Positions 34,060-43,480 of a stretch of DNA of 62,519 nucleotides are shown one piece after another. The notes below the pieces were generated by a model. That model searched no databases. It had not been told where the DNA came from and saw only the letters and a program-made list of their open reading frames with translations. Location of the stretch: assembly GCF_014764505.1 (NCBI RefSeq), contig NZ_JACXWX010000029.1, positions 1-62,519 of the forward strand, read 5' to 3'. This DNA is from Phormidium tenue FACHB-886 (GTDB taxonomy: Bacteria > Cyanobacteriota > Cyanobacteriia > Elainellales > Elainellaceae). The translations under genes were made by a program, and so were the position numbers. Numbering within the stretch: position 1 is the first letter of the stretch; each line of letters begins with the position of its first letter.

Positions 34060-34476
34060 TTAAACGATCGCCGGATTGTACTGTGAGCCATCTGGCATCA
34101 CTGCGCCAACGAGCGTCGCATCGGTCATATTTACCCCTTCTAAATTGGCTTCAAACAGAAAGGCATGACTCAAATTGGCTTCTAGCAAAATGGTTCCCGT
34201 CAAGGTGGCAAAGCTAAATTGCCCCTCTGTGATATTCGCTTTCAGCAGAATTGCGCGCTCCAGATTTGCTTCGGTAAAGTTTACCCGTGCTAAATTTGAC
34301 TCTCGCAAGTTGGCTTGACTCAAATTGGTACGACTCAGGTTCGCCTCAACTAAGTTGGCACGGCTCAGATTGATTCCAGACAAATCCGCGCCAGACAAAT
34401 CTGCTCTGACCAGATTGACACCTTCAAAATTTCGCTCTCCAGCAGCATAGCGCTGCAACAACTCCTCGGCGTCCAT
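34060..34476 (-). CDS. Pentapeptide-repeat protein
   Basis: A 138-residue protein made almost wholly of A(D/N)LXX pentapeptides from residue 20 to 130: NLVRADLSGADLSGINL, ANLVEANLSRTNL, and so on. These fold into a right-handed quadrilateral beta helix. There is no signal peptide or added domain. Short cytoplasmic members are abundant in cyanobacteria and mostly without known function; some mimic DNA and protect gyrase. It is followed by the long palindrome and lies 128 bp after the hybrid kinase gene, so it may be cotranscribed with it. Confidence 0.9.
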   Translation of the reverse strand: MDAEELLQRYAAGERNFEGVNLVRADLSGADLSGINLSRANLVEANLSRTNLSQANLRESNLARVNFTEANLERAILLKANITEGQFSFATLTGTILLEANLSHAFLFEANLEGVNMTDATLVGAVMPDGSQYNPAIV

Positions 34477-34604
34477 TCTCCAACCTCAAATTTCTACGCC
34501 AAAACGGGGCACGTAGTTAAGTACCCAATGAATCGTCCTGCTTAAGAACTCAGGCATGCCGTGAGTAAAAAGCAAGATTTTTCTATCAGAACAAATATCC
34601 TAGA

Positions 34605-37136
34605 CTAGCGATTTTGTCCAGTGATCGCGGCAATAACGGTGGAAATTTCGTCAGGATATGTTTGCTGGGAGAGGTAGATCTGGAATCCCATTGCCAGCGC
34701 CTGCATCCGCTCCTGCTCGCTGCGGTGTTGGGTAAGGGCGATCGCAGATAAGCTTTTGCCTTGAACAGCGGTATACGCTTTTGCCTTGGCTAGCAGCTTT
34801 GCTTCTGCAGTGCCCAACCCGCTAAGAATTACCACAAGCAGGTTAGGGGTGAAAGAATCTAGAATTTCGAGCGCGTCTGCGGTAGAAGCAACGGCTAGCA
34901 CGTCTGCTCCGTCACGCTCAAGCTGGGTAAGCAATGGATCACGAGAGTGTGACTCAGGATTAACCATCAAGACACGCACCTCTTGCAGCAACAGCATTTG
35001 GGATTCCAGGGTGGGCTGCCCGCTCGATGATTCAATCTCTGGAGGCTGAGCTACAACTGCTGTATCTAAGCATAGAGGCAACTCTACAACAACGGTTGTC
35101 CCCTCCCCCCGTCCTTCACTAAACACTTGCACCGTCCCACCATGCAGCTCAATTAGATTGCGCACTAGCGATAAGCCCATCCCTAGCCCTTCATGAAGGC
35201 GAGTAGCGGAGCTATCAGCTTGGCGAAAGTGGTCAAAGATGTAAGGCAGAACAGACGCATCCACCCCTTCTCCGGTGTCACCCACCAGCAATTGCACTGC
35301 CTGCTCAAGGCGCAATAGTTGCACATTGATACAGCCCTTTCTAGGCGTAAACTTGATGGCGTTTGACAACAAATTCCAGACGATCTGCCGTAGATAACGA
35401 GCATCGGCTTGAACTGGCTCGATCGACGCATCCAGACTTATCACTAAACGAATCTCTTTGGCAGTCGCAGCCAGTTGTAATGACTCAATGACCTCTTGAA
35501 TCAGCGTATCTAGCTTGACCCGGCTGGGGCGCAACCGTAGCTGCCCAGTGACAATCTGGGAGAGGGTCAATAGATCGTAGACAATCTGGGTTAACGCCTT
35601 TGCCTTCTGCTCGATTACCTCCAGCGCCTGCTCGCTGGTGCGATGGGTTAGTTGGCGGTGTCGCAGCATCTGTGACCACCCCACGATGGTGTTAAGCGGC
35701 GATCGCAGTTCGTGGGAAAGGGTCATCAGAAACTCATCTTTGAGCCGACTGGCTTCCTGCGCCTTCTCATGCAGAAAAGCATTATCAATGGCGATCGCTG
35801 CTCGGCGCCCCAAATCCGCTGCTACCGCAAGGTCAAGCGCATCATACTCTCGGTTTGAGCCATCCATCGCCAGCAGCAGCGTGCCAAACTTCTGTTCACG
35901 TGCCGTCAAGGGCACCACAATGAGAGACTGAGGGGCTAGCTGCTGATTAATCTCTAGAATGCGGGCATCTTGCGTCAATGGCTTGACTGCTGAGGCATCA
36001 GTCACCATCACTGGCTCCCCGGTCTGTAAGACTTGAGCGATCAAACTGTTGGAATGTGAAGAGATCGAGTACAGGCTGCCAAGTTCGTTGACCAGGGATT
36101 GCTTACTTTCATTGCCATGCCAGGCGGTAATTTGTTGAAGGGTGCCATCGGCTTCCAGTTTGTGGACTAGACAAAAGTCTGCCAGCAGCGGAACGGCTAG
36201 CTGTACCACATTGGAGAGCGTGGTTTCATAGTTGAGTGAGCTTGCCAGAAGCAGGCTGGCATGAGACAAAAATGTGCAGCGATCGTGCGCTAATTCTGCT
36301 TGAGTTCGGGATTTTCGCTCCTGCTGGAGTAACTGATCCCGCTCTTGTTCAATCTGTTTGCGAGCGGTAATGTCTTGAAAGAAGAATGAAATGCCCTCGC
36401 CAGACGGGTAAAGAGCGACCTGGAACCAGCGATTTAAGCTGGAGCAGAGGGTTTCAAGCTGGGTCGATCCTGTTCTTGCGGTTTCATAACAGCGGCGGTA
36501 GAAGCTTGAACCCACAAGCTGCGGATAGACTTCCCACAGATTCCGACCGCGTAGTTCGCTGCCATGTTTCTGCAGCAGTTGCTCAGCACGACGGTTGATG
36601 TAGGTGAACCGCCACTCTGTATCAACGGCACAAAAGGCATCGGTAATGCTTTCAAGCAAACGCGCATAGGCTTCATTGGTAGTTTGGAGGGCTGCTTCTG
36701 CCTGCTGCCGCTGCTGGGTTTGTTGTTCCAGCTCGGTTTGAATTTGCTGAAGCCGAGCCGTCTGGTCTTCGAGCTGATTTGAGAAGGATTGGCAGGTTTG
36801 CTGCAGCTCAAGCTCGGTTTGTTTCCATGCGGTAATATCCTGGTGCAGAAGCAAAATACCGGATGCCAGAGGATAGGCGCGTATCTCTAACCAGCAGCTG
36901 AGCGACGGATGAAAAGCTTGAAAATAAAGAGGGATTCTTTCCGTTAAAACCTTCTGGAACTCCTGCCGAATTGTCGATCGTAAGGTTGATGGATAAACCT
37001 CCCACACAGTCTGCCCCAGCAGCTCCTCTGGCGATCGCGCAGTAATATCAGCCATTCGAGTGTTCGCAAATGTAAAGCGTCCTTCCGAATCGCAGATCGC
37101 TGCCCCATCAGCAATGCCTTCAAAAATGCGAGTCAT
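34605..37136 (-). CDS. PAS-PAS-GAF hybrid histidine kinase with a degenerate receiver
   Basis: An 843-residue soluble sensor kinase: PAS (about 1-110), coiled coil (110-150), second PAS (about 150-270), GAF (about 290-450), HisKA with the phospho-His in MTLSHELRSPLN, and HATPase with N box WNLLSNAIKF, G1 VGDTGEGVD and G2 GLGMGLSLVRN. The last 125 residues have a receiver-like order, but the acidic pair is replaced (LMVNPES) and the phosphoacceptor position reads LLVVILSG, with no Asp. The receiver should not accept phosphate and may be regulatory. No transmembrane segment, so an internal signal is likely. No response regulator is adjacent. Confidence 0.9.
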   Translation of the reverse strand: MTRIFEGIADGAAICDSEGRFTFANTRMADITARSPEELLGQTVWEVYPSTLRSTIRQEFQKVLTERIPLYFQAFHPSLSCWLEIRAYPLASGILLLHQDITAWKQTELELQQTCQSFSNQLEDQTARLQQIQTELEQQTQQRQQAEAALQTTNEAYARLLESITDAFCAVDTEWRFTYINRRAEQLLQKHGSELRGRNLWEVYPQLVGSSFYRRCYETARTGSTQLETLCSSLNRWFQVALYPSGEGISFFFQDITARKQIEQERDQLLQQERKSRTQAELAHDRCTFLSHASLLLASSLNYETTLSNVVQLAVPLLADFCLVHKLEADGTLQQITAWHGNESKQSLVNELGSLYSISSHSNSLIAQVLQTGEPVMVTDASAVKPLTQDARILEINQQLAPQSLIVVPLTAREQKFGTLLLAMDGSNREYDALDLAVAADLGRRAAIAIDNAFLHEKAQEASRLKDEFLMTLSHELRSPLNTIVGWSQMLRHRQLTHRTSEQALEVIEQKAKALTQIVYDLLTLSQIVTGQLRLRPSRVKLDTLIQEVIESLQLAATAKEIRLVISLDASIEPVQADARYLRQIVWNLLSNAIKFTPRKGCINVQLLRLEQAVQLLVGDTGEGVDASVLPYIFDHFRQADSSATRLHEGLGMGLSLVRNLIELHGGTVQVFSEGRGEGTTVVVELPLCLDTAVVAQPPEIESSSGQPTLESQMLLLQEVRVLMVNPESHSRDPLLTQLERDGADVLAVASTADALEILDSFTPNLLVVILSGLGTAEAKLLAKAKAYTAVQGKSLSAIALTQHRSEQERMQALAMGFQIYLSQQTYPDEISTVIAAITGQNR

Positions 37137-37419
37137 GTATGTTCAGAGACTTTTAAATGTGATTTATGATACAAAAGGAAAATTGCACTAGGGTAAGGAC
37201 AACTGCATTCCCCTAATGGAATTAGCCCAAAAGCTGCTCTAGAAAACAGCTTCCGCCTTCCGTATTCTTTAACATTAAAAATGCTCTGACTTCTCTGTCC
37301 CTGGGTTGAACCTGTGCGATAAAAAGAATAAAGAGTAAAGATTTAGTGGGCGATCTTGGCTTAGTGCCCTGTTTTTGGTGCCTGTTCTGAGTACTCCGTT
37401 CCTGGTCGAAAAGTCTTCT

Positions 37420-38103
37420 ATGTCCCACAATCCACTCAGCGACAATCAGATCATCACCTCCTGGCACCAAAATGCCCGTCCTTGGACGATCGCCGTTCGC
37501 GAGGGGCAGATTGAGAGCCGCAAGCTGGTCACAAATGGAGCGATCGTTGAGGCTGTGCTTGAGCAGCATCCCAAAAACGTTCTGGATCTTGGATGCGGGG
37601 AGGGGTGGCTAGCACGAACATTAGCTGCAGCGGGCATTGAGGTTTTTGGCGTGGATGTGGTGCCAGAGTTAATTAAACAGGCACAAGCGGCTGGAGGGGG
37701 GCGATTTGAAGTACTATCGTATGAAGCAATTGCCGCTGGAAAGCTCAACCAAGCCTTTGATATAGCCGTCTCTAATTTCGCTTTATTAGGTCAAGCATCC
37801 GTTGTGGGCTTGTTCAAAGTAATACCCTCTTTGCTCACCGCTCAGGGTTGCTTCATCGTTCAAACAATTCATCCGCTCGTAGGCTGTGGGGAGTACCCCT
37901 ACGAGGATGGCTGGCGTGAAGGATCATGGGCAGGGTTCAGCAATGACTTCTCAGACCCAGCTCCCTGGTATTTTCGCACGCTAGAGTCTTGGATGCGGTT
38001 GTACTCAGACTACGGCTTCAAGCTGCAGGAGATCCGAGAACCACTACACCCACAAACGGGGGAACCTGCATCGGTGATACTAATTGGATCTTTAGCGAAC
38101 TAA
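37420..38103 (+). CDS. Class I SAM-dependent methyltransferase
   Basis: A 227-residue methyltransferase of the UbiE/COQ5-like class (Methyltransf_11/25 type). SAM motif I is VLDLGCGEGWLA, and motif II acidic residue follows in VFGVDVVPE. I took ATG 37420 (MSHNPLSDNQ) because homology-like sequence begins there; an in-frame start 15 codons upstream has no better site. The substrate is not predictable. It faces the hybrid kinase gene divergently and is followed by a decayed transposase, so it is probably transcribed alone. Confidence 0.82.
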   Translation: MSHNPLSDNQIITSWHQNARPWTIAVREGQIESRKLVTNGAIVEAVLEQHPKNVLDLGCGEGWLARTLAAAGIEVFGVDVVPELIKQAQAAGGGRFEVLSYEAIAAGKLNQAFDIAVSNFALLGQASVVGLFKVIPSLLTAQGCFIVQTIHPLVGCGEYPYEDGWREGSWAGFSNDFSDPAPWYFRTLESWMRLYSDYGFKLQEIREPLHPQTGEPASVILIGSLAN

Positions 38104-38219
38104 GCCAATTTATTCCTAGGGCAGCAAAGATAGCTGGAGAAGAATTAGAACATTAGATAGGCTAGAACCAGAGCATGAGTGTAGGGCTCAGCTAAAGATG
38201 GTCAGACGAACACCCTAAC

Positions 38220-39345
38220 CGGAAGCAACACGAGAGGAAGTACTAGCGTGCGTTCAGCAAACCTGTCCCAGTTGTGGGGAATGGATGTGGAACAAATATG
38301 ACAACTTGCGACGGGTGCGAACGCTTGCGGGAGTGGTGTAATTACGACTCAAGGTCAGACGTTGTGCAACACCTGAGTGCAAACGGTTTTGCCAGCCCTA
38401 TCGACCGGAGGCGGAAGGGAAATGGGCATTGCCCGAGCAGGAGTTTGGGTTGGATGTGATTGCCTTGGTGGGGAGCTTGCGCTATCAAGAGCACCGAAGT
38501 GTGCCCCAAATTATCAGGCTATACAGAGCAAAGGCTTAAGCGTGAGTGAACGCACGGTGAGTAATCTGTTGAACCGCTACGATGAATTGGTATTTCTTCA
38601 AGTGAGTGATGCCGAGCGGATTGAGAAAATCGTTGCTCAACAATCTCAAGTCATTTTAGCAATTGATGGGATGCAACCGAATGTGGGGCATGAAGTGTTA
38701 TGGGTGATTCGAGAAGTCCTCAGTGGTGAGATTTTGTTGGCAAAGACGTTGTTATCCTCTACCAGTGAAGACCTCGCCCCCCTGCTGATGCAGGTGAAAC
38801 AAGCGTTGAACCTGCCGATTATTGCTGTGGTAAGTGATGGGCAGTCCTCCATCCGCAACGCAATTGCTAAGGCTCTGTCAGAAGCAGCACATGGATTGTG
38901 TCATTTCCACTACCTCCGTCAAGCAGCTAGACCAATTGATGAAGCTGACCGGCATGCCAAGAAGGAACTCAAAAAGCGGGTACGTGGCGTGCGGAAGATT
39001 GAACGAACTCTCAGCCAGGAGTCTAACGCTATCAACGAGGTAGTGGAAGGGTATTGTCAAGCGGTGCGTGCAGCACTTACCGACGATGGTCAACCGCCCC
39101 TCGATGCTTCTGGGTTGACCTTACGGCAACGCCTGAGTGCTATTGATGCGAGTTTAGAGCGCATAGATCAAAAGGGGAACTTCCAAAGCCACTGACTCAG
39201 CTCAAACGGATTGTTTCTACCGCACTTGTGCAAACCGCGCAGTTGTGGGAACCGATTGCTATTGCCTTTGATTGGGTGCACCAGGTTGCCACCTTGCTCG
39301 ACAATGATACCCAACTCGATGGGCAAAGCGTCTGTTCCACACTTG
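38220..39345 (+). pseudogene. Frameshifted DDE-type transposase with N-terminal zinc finger
   Basis: The N-terminal frame gives CVQQTCPSCGEWMWNKYDN, an in-frame TAA near 38338, then RRCATPECKRFCQPYRPE and LVGSLRYQEHRSVPQI, a Cys4 finger of an IS transposase. A frameshift near 38510 moves to the frame SERTVSNLLNRYDELV, AIDGMQPNVGHEVLW, VSDGQSSIRNAIAK, CHFHYLRQAARPI (DDE core). A second frameshift near 39185 leads to PLTQLKRIVSTALVQTAQL. The copy is clearly dead. I cannot name the IS family with certainty. Confidence 0.75.
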
Positions 39346-39475
39346 AAAAGAACAATTTTTAGAACGAGTCAGTGAACTACAATTGATCTTCTAAGCTCCT
39401 TGGTAAAGAGAAGTAGAGAAAAGATATATTATGAGAAAGAAACAAGATTGAATACTCAGTTCTAACAATTTCCTT
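39346..39475 (+). mobile_element. Right-end remnant of an IS6-like element
   Basis: GAACAATTTTTAGAACGAGT, followed by TACAATTGATCTTCTAAGC and an AG-rich stretch, then ATTGAATACTCAGTTCTAAC, follows the same course as the end of the IS6-like relic at 8270-8395 (ERFIERV codons, stop, terminal DNA). Only the last codons and the terminus remain, joined to the transposase pseudogene on the left. Confidence 0.55.
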
Positions 39476-39686
39476 GAACAAGCTGAATATGTACGCCTGG
39501 TTTAGGCGGCAATTGCCGCATTTTGGCAAGACATTATTAACTGTAGCGCCTGTCCACCTGTCAAAATTATCAGCTGCAGGTTAGTTAATTTGGTAGTTTA
39601 TCTTCTGAGATTCTTCCCAGTGACAAAACTCGTTTAGTTCTCTAAATTGAGGGTATACAAACGACAGGTGCCAAGAGAGGTGCCCA

Positions 39687-40241
39687 ATGAACCAAACAGA
39701 TGATAATAGGCTGCTCATTCCCATCGCAGAGCGCGATCATATTCAGGGATTAATTAATGCTCCAGTGACACTGGTTGAATATGGTGATTACCAATGTTTT
39801 CAGTGTAGTAAATTTCACCAAGCTATTGAAGCAATTCAACAGTTCAACAGTTCTCTTTGTTTTGTATTTCGTCATTTTCCACAGGTGCAAATTCATCCTC
39901 AATCTCAAAGAGCCGCAGAGGCAGCAGAAGCAGCTTCTAGCCAGGGTCATTTTTGGCAAATGCACGATGTTCTGCTTAAGCATCAATATGCTTTAGACGA
40001 TAGCTATTTAGTAGAGTATGCCAATGAGCTGGGTCTAAACATTCCTCAGTTTCTCACAGAGATATCAGGACAGGTTCATGCAGATCGAGTTTTTTTAGAT
40101 TTGAAAAACGGTCGAAAAAACGGTATCACTAGGACACCAACTTTATTCATTAATGGCTTCCGTTATCAAGGTGCTTGGGATTCTGAAAGCTTCTATGCTG
40201 CAATCTCGCAGGCGAAAAACAATAGTCACGAATTTAACTAA
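39687..40241 (+). CDS. DsbA-like thioredoxin-fold protein (CFQC)
   Basis: A 184-residue protein of the DsbA/DSBA-like thioredoxin superfamily. The redox motif C37-F-Q-C40 follows LVEYGDYQ, as in NhaA-associated/DsbA-type proteins. The helical insertion (FRHFPQVQIHPQSQRAAEAAEAA) and the cis-Pro loop (RTPTLFING) are in place. No signal peptide, so it is cytoplasmic, which is unlike classic DsbA. GAGAGGTG precedes the ATG. A paralogue at 50662-51219 keeps the fold but has CFRS. It lies 26 bp before an HTH-domain gene and is likely in an operon with it. Confidence 0.85.
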   Translation: MNQTDDNRLLIPIAERDHIQGLINAPVTLVEYGDYQCFQCSKFHQAIEAIQQFNSSLCFVFRHFPQVQIHPQSQRAAEAAEAASSQGHFWQMHDVLLKHQYALDDSYLVEYANELGLNIPQFLTEISGQVHADRVFLDLKNGRKNGITRTPTLFINGFRYQGAWDSESFYAAISQAKNNSHEFN

Positions 40242-40267
40242 AAACAACTACTGCAAGGAAAACAGAA

Positions 40268-40837
40268 ATGTCTAACTTTGCTACAGTCAAAAGCCCTTAC
40301 AATTTACCCAATGAAGTTCGCTTGCTCGATCGCCTTGACGCAAAATCACCACCTCAGGTAATTTCTGGCGCATTTTCTAATTCTGGTAAACCCTCAAGCC
40401 GCAGACGAGGCGTTGTTTTAACCCAACGGGGATGGCAAAAATTGATGCAAGCTGAAGTACTGTATGACGACTTTGGTAAACGTTATACGCATGAGGAGCT
40501 AAGCGAGAAATCGCTGTTGGACGTTCGCACAATCAGCCGTATCCTCAGTTGCGAAGTCCGCGTGGATAAGCGCACGTTAAAAACCTTCTTCTACGCCTTT
40601 AACCTGCGTCTGGACCTAGACGATTATACTATCCCACAGCATGGTGTAGTAGGCGCAAGATTGGGTACGTTGCATTACAGCTCCCTTGAGCAGACCCAAA
40701 CGAATTCATCTACTGAGGAAATCATGCAATTAAAACAGCAAATTATGCAGAGCTACAGCCGTCTACTGGATTTGCTGGGTCTGGATCAGGGAAGTGATAA
40801 CTTTAGAGAACTGTCAAAGCTGATCCCTCAAGAATGA
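40268..40837 (+). CDS. Small protein with a cyanobacterial HTH-like domain (paralogue of 43844-44380)
   Basis: A 189-residue protein. Residues about 45-120 (RRGVVLTQRGWQKLMQ .. EELSEKSLLDVRTISRILS .. DKRTLKTFFYAFNL .. DDY) match a helix-turn-helix-like module usually found at the N-terminus of large cyanobacterial NB-ARC/WD-repeat proteins. Here it stands alone, followed by a linker and a short coiled-coil-prone tail (about 150-175). Function unknown; DNA binding or protein recruitment is plausible. AAGGAAAA precedes the ATG, 26 bp after the DsbA-like gene. A second copy is at 43844-44380 on the other strand. Confidence 0.75.
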   Translation: MSNFATVKSPYNLPNEVRLLDRLDAKSPPQVISGAFSNSGKPSSRRRGVVLTQRGWQKLMQAEVLYDDFGKRYTHEELSEKSLLDVRTISRILSCEVRVDKRTLKTFFYAFNLRLDLDDYTIPQHGVVGARLGTLHYSSLEQTQTNSSTEEIMQLKQQIMQSYSRLLDLLGLDQGSDNFRELSKLIPQE

Positions 40838-41289
40838 AGATTAGCAGATTTCATCGCTGTACAGGCTGACAATGTTCTGTTTTTATCCCCACTGTAACTA
40901 TTGTCTTTCAAGGTCAATAACCGCCACAATATGGAGTCACCGCTGTCACAATTCCTTCAAAATTCAATTTTACATTGTAGCGTTTTTAGGGATAGGTTTT
41001 CTGGGTGATCTCTGCACAGGTATGCTAATCACCTATAGGCGCTTCAGCAGAGGTTGCCTTCAGCGGCAGTGTTTGTATCTTGGGAGGTATTCTATTTGCT
41101 TGCCAGCTTCCTAAACTATGGCAACTCGTTTGGGCAAGCTATTCAAAGCAAGTTGACGTCACTTCAAAAAGATAAGCAAATTGAGTAAATCTCGCACTAA
41201 CTTGTCAATCTATTCAATCCTCCCTGGTCAAATACTCAGTTGTTCCTGAAACTAGGGATAACGTTTATATAGCAAATGGTCAGGTAAAT
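40838..41289. other. Intergenic region, possibly with a decayed small membrane-protein gene
   Basis: About 450 bp. Around 40970-41160 two frames read hydrophobic stretches in succession (FLGIGFLGDLCTGMLITY, then SVCILGGILFACQLPKLW), as if one small membrane protein had suffered a frameshift; no start or family is recognisable. The last 75 bp (41215-41289) are conserved upstream of the paralogous gene at 59302-59625 and probably hold the promoter of the next gene. Confidence 0.4.
41215..41289 (+). promoter_or_regulatory. Conserved upstream region of the small exported protein gene, copy 1
   Basis: CCCTGGTCAAATACTCAGTT, then CCTGAAACTAGGGATAACGT and TTATATAGCAA precede the ATG at 41290. The reverse complement of 59626-59705 reads nearly the same, in the same order and distance from its ATG. 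Conservation of non-coding DNA beside two paralogues suggests a shared promoter/operator, or a recent duplication including the promoter. Confidence 0.55.
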
Positions 41290-41613
41290 ATGAAACATAA
41301 GATTATCAGTGTTTTCTCATTCATTCTATTATCAACTGTCTTTGTACCAATGGCTAAAGCCGAAACTGTAGAAGTAACACCATTCCAACTAATTTCCCTG
41401 GCTCAAGACGGTTATCTTGAAGACCAAGGTATTCCTAAGGGAAACCTGCTTGTCGACGAGTATCAATCGGGTAGAATTACTGCTGAAGAGATTGTCCAAG
41501 CAGCTATCAAAGATAACCGATTGACGGAAGATACACTTAGTAATCAGGAATATCTGAGAGCAGTTAGAGAACAAATTCAAGAGCAATTTGATAACGATTC
41601 AGACAATCACTAA
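41290..41613 (+). CDS. Small exported protein (paralogue of 59302-59625)
   Basis: A 107-residue protein with a Sec signal peptide (hydrophobic residues 7-20, cleavage after AKA near 24). The mature 83 residues start AETVEVTPFQLISLAQDGYL and are acidic and helical, with no Cys. The copy at 59302 is nearly identical over residues 25-75 and diverges in the tail. I do not recognise a family. The strong conservation of the mature N-terminal half suggests it is the functional part. Probably periplasmic or secreted. Confidence 0.75.
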   Translation: MKHKIISVFSFILLSTVFVPMAKAETVEVTPFQLISLAQDGYLEDQGIPKGNLLVDEYQSGRITAEEIVQAAIKDNRLTEDTLSNQEYLRAVREQIQEQFDNDSDNH

Positions 41614-41959
41614 TATCATTCTTGTAGTCATCAGGCAGTTCCTTGCTATTGCTTTATTTAAGCTAATAGTGAGGGACTTTTAGCATGGAACTGCAGCTTT
41701 ATGTTAGAACAAAGTTTTTAGAAAGTTGCATACGGCAAATCTACTCACAAAATAATTCTTCATTAGTAAGAAAAACTTTGCGCTACTCTTTTTATATTCA
41801 CAGACAAGTTATTGCAAATCTAAATTGCTCCCTAAGTTAGCAATTCTCCCTGGCAAATAACTGAACTGAACGAGCATTATTAAAGATATCAAAGCAGAAG
41901 TAATCCACAATCAGCAACTAGAACTAGACGCTATTCAACCCTTAACTTCGGAGATCGAC
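41614..41959. other. Intergenic region before the HTH-only regulator
   Basis: About 345 bp, A+T-rich, no gene seen. CTCCCTGGCAAATAACTGAA near 41847 loosely resembles the CCTGG-x-CAAATACTCAG element upstream of the small exported protein genes, so the three promoters may share a regulator; this is only a visual match. Confidence 0.4.
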
Positions 41960-42208
41960 ATGATTGAAACCCTAGCTGTGTCTAATTACTTTGATTGTTC
42001 ACCTACCGCGCTCTCGCCTCGTGAACTCGAAGTTCTTCAATTAGTTGTTGAAGGTGATAGCAATGCAGAGATTGCAAAGAAGCTCTACATTAGCCTTGGA
42101 ACCGTAAAAACCCACATCCGTAATATTCTGAACAAACTTAACGTTAATCATCGCACTCAAGCAGCCGTTTTTGCCTTGCGTCTTGGGCTGGTCAGGTTCT
42201 CCGCCTAA
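41960..42208 (+). CDS. Receiver-less LuxR-type HTH protein
   Basis: An 82-residue protein consisting only of a NarL/LuxR-type DNA-binding domain: SPRELEVLQLVVEG, then AEIAKKLYISLGTVKTHI and RNILNKLNVNHRTQ. It lacks a receiver or any sensor domain. GGAG lies 6 nt before the ATG, so it is not simply the 3' end of a truncated gene. GerE-like stand-alone regulators of this size exist. Its recognition helix is almost the same as that of the full response regulator at 6306-7043, suggesting overlapping targets or competition. Confidence 0.8.
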   Translation: MIETLAVSNYFDCSPTALSPRELEVLQLVVEGDSNAEIAKKLYISLGTVKTHIRNILNKLNVNHRTQAAVFALRLGLVRFSA

Positions 42209-42382
42209 TGCCATACATCTAGGTGTCACTTGCAGAAAACTAACACCGTTACCTCTGGGTAGGGAAACATTACTCGCCTATTTTCAAGCGTGGTGTTGAA
42301 TGCCTGCTTGACATAGTTTCAAACAGTAATATTAACTAATGAAACTCAACCATTCAAAGATCGTAAACAAGGAGAAAAAATC

Positions 42383-42922
42383 ATGTCAGATAAGCATGAA
42401 GTTGTAGATATGTTCCCCTCGCACGTCGAGGCAGAAGCAGCCGTGTTGAAACTGCAAAAAGCAGGCTTCGACATGCAGAAAATTTCGATTATTGGTCAAG
42501 ATTATCAGACTACTGAACATGTGCGCGGATTTTTGACTTGGAAGGATACTGCTAAAGCCGGGGCAGGAGAAGCAAGCTATTGGGGTAGTTTCTTTGGTGG
42601 GCTATTTGGTATTCTTACTGGCGTTGGCTTACTCTTTGTTCCCGGCGTCGGTCCTGTGATCGTTGCTGGACATGTTGTTGGAGTTTTAGCAGGTTGGTTT
42701 GAAGGCATGATCGTTGGTGGACTCGGTGCTGCTGTTGCCGGTGGGCTAGTCGGTGCTTTGGTAGGACTGGGAGTACCAAAAAATGAAGCGCTAAAGTATG
42801 AAACGGAAATAAAAGCAGGTAAGTTTGCTGTAATCATTTCTGGTACAGATGAAGAAATTAGCCAGGCGCAAAGAATTCTGCAGGATGTGAATCACGAAAT
42901 TGCTGCAACAGCCATCGCTTAG
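42383..42922 (+). CDS. General-stress-type glycine-zipper membrane protein (DUF1269/17M-like)
   Basis: A 179-residue protein. Residues 1-60 resemble the N-terminal domain of general stress protein 17M (HEVVDMFPSHVEAEAAVLKL, then GFDMQKISIIGQDY). Residues about 70-135 are two glycine-rich hydrophobic helices (FFGGLFGILTGVGLLFVPG; GGLGAAVAGGLVGALVGLG) typical of DUF1269-like inner-membrane proteins. The C-terminal 40 residues form another small alpha/beta element. Function is unknown; relatives respond to stress. AAGGAG precedes the ATG by 9 nt and a strong terminator follows. Confidence 0.8.
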   Translation: MSDKHEVVDMFPSHVEAEAAVLKLQKAGFDMQKISIIGQDYQTTEHVRGFLTWKDTAKAGAGEASYWGSFFGGLFGILTGVGLLFVPGVGPVIVAGHVVGVLAGWFEGMIVGGLGAAVAGGLVGALVGLGVPKNEALKYETEIKAGKFAVIISGTDEEISQAQRILQDVNHEIAATAIA

Positions 42923-42936
42923 GGAATCAGCGATTA

Positions 42937-42976
42937 TTCAACTTCTAAAAACATAAATCCGTTTTTAGAAGTTGAA
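42937..42976 (+). terminator. Rho-independent terminator after the stress-type gene
   Basis: Perfect 16-bp inverted repeat, arms 42937-42952 and 42961-42976 with an 8-nt loop, followed by TGATTTTCTTT. It begins 15 bp after the stop codon at 42922. Confidence 0.85.
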
Positions 42977-43045
42977 TGATTTTCTTTATAGCATTCTAAT
43001 GCATGACACTACCTGGAGTTAGATATTTTTGAAAGGAAGATAGAA

Positions 43046-43480
43046 ATGAAGTTTACAGAAATTTTGGCTAGAATAACTCTGCTCAGTATAATTTCGCTCG
43101 GTTCGATCGCCATTATTGCTAACCCTAGTGTAGGGCAACAGATTAAGCAGAATACCACACAAGGTGTTACTGGAGAAGTTAATCCAGCGCTTCCGGTTCA
43201 GATCAAAGTCTTGAACGAAACGTCGGTTGAACTATCGCTTGGGTCACCAGGAAATACGACCCACACAATTGATCCCAATTCCAGTTTCTCAACCAAAATC
43301 TCCAAGCTACCTATTAATTTGTTTGTTTATATTCAAACAGCACAGCCAGATTTAGGTTTAAATTACGATATTTCTGTAGATGGCAATCAGGTTACTGTTC
43401 AAGTTCAACAAGTTAATGATGATACGCCAGGGGACGGTGCCATTACTATTCGTCAAGATGGTACTGTTTATGTTTACTAA
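43046..43480 (+). CDS. Exported protein of unknown function
   Basis: A 144-residue protein with a Sec signal peptide (hydrophobic residues 9-25; cleavage near VGQ-Q at about 31). The mature part is rich in beta-type residues (LPVQIKVLNETSVELSLG, INLFVYIQTA, QVTVQVQQVN), with no Cys and a short VYVY ending, so a small beta-sandwich is likely. No family recognised. AAGGAAG precedes the ATG. It stands behind its neighbour's terminator and so has its own promoter. Confidence 0.7.
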   Translation: MKFTEILARITLLSIISLGSIAIIANPSVGQQIKQNTTQGVTGEVNPALPVQIKVLNETSVELSLGSPGNTTHTIDPNSSFSTKISKLPINLFVYIQTAQPDLGLNYDISVDGNQVTVQVQQVNDDTPGDGAITIRQDGTVYVY

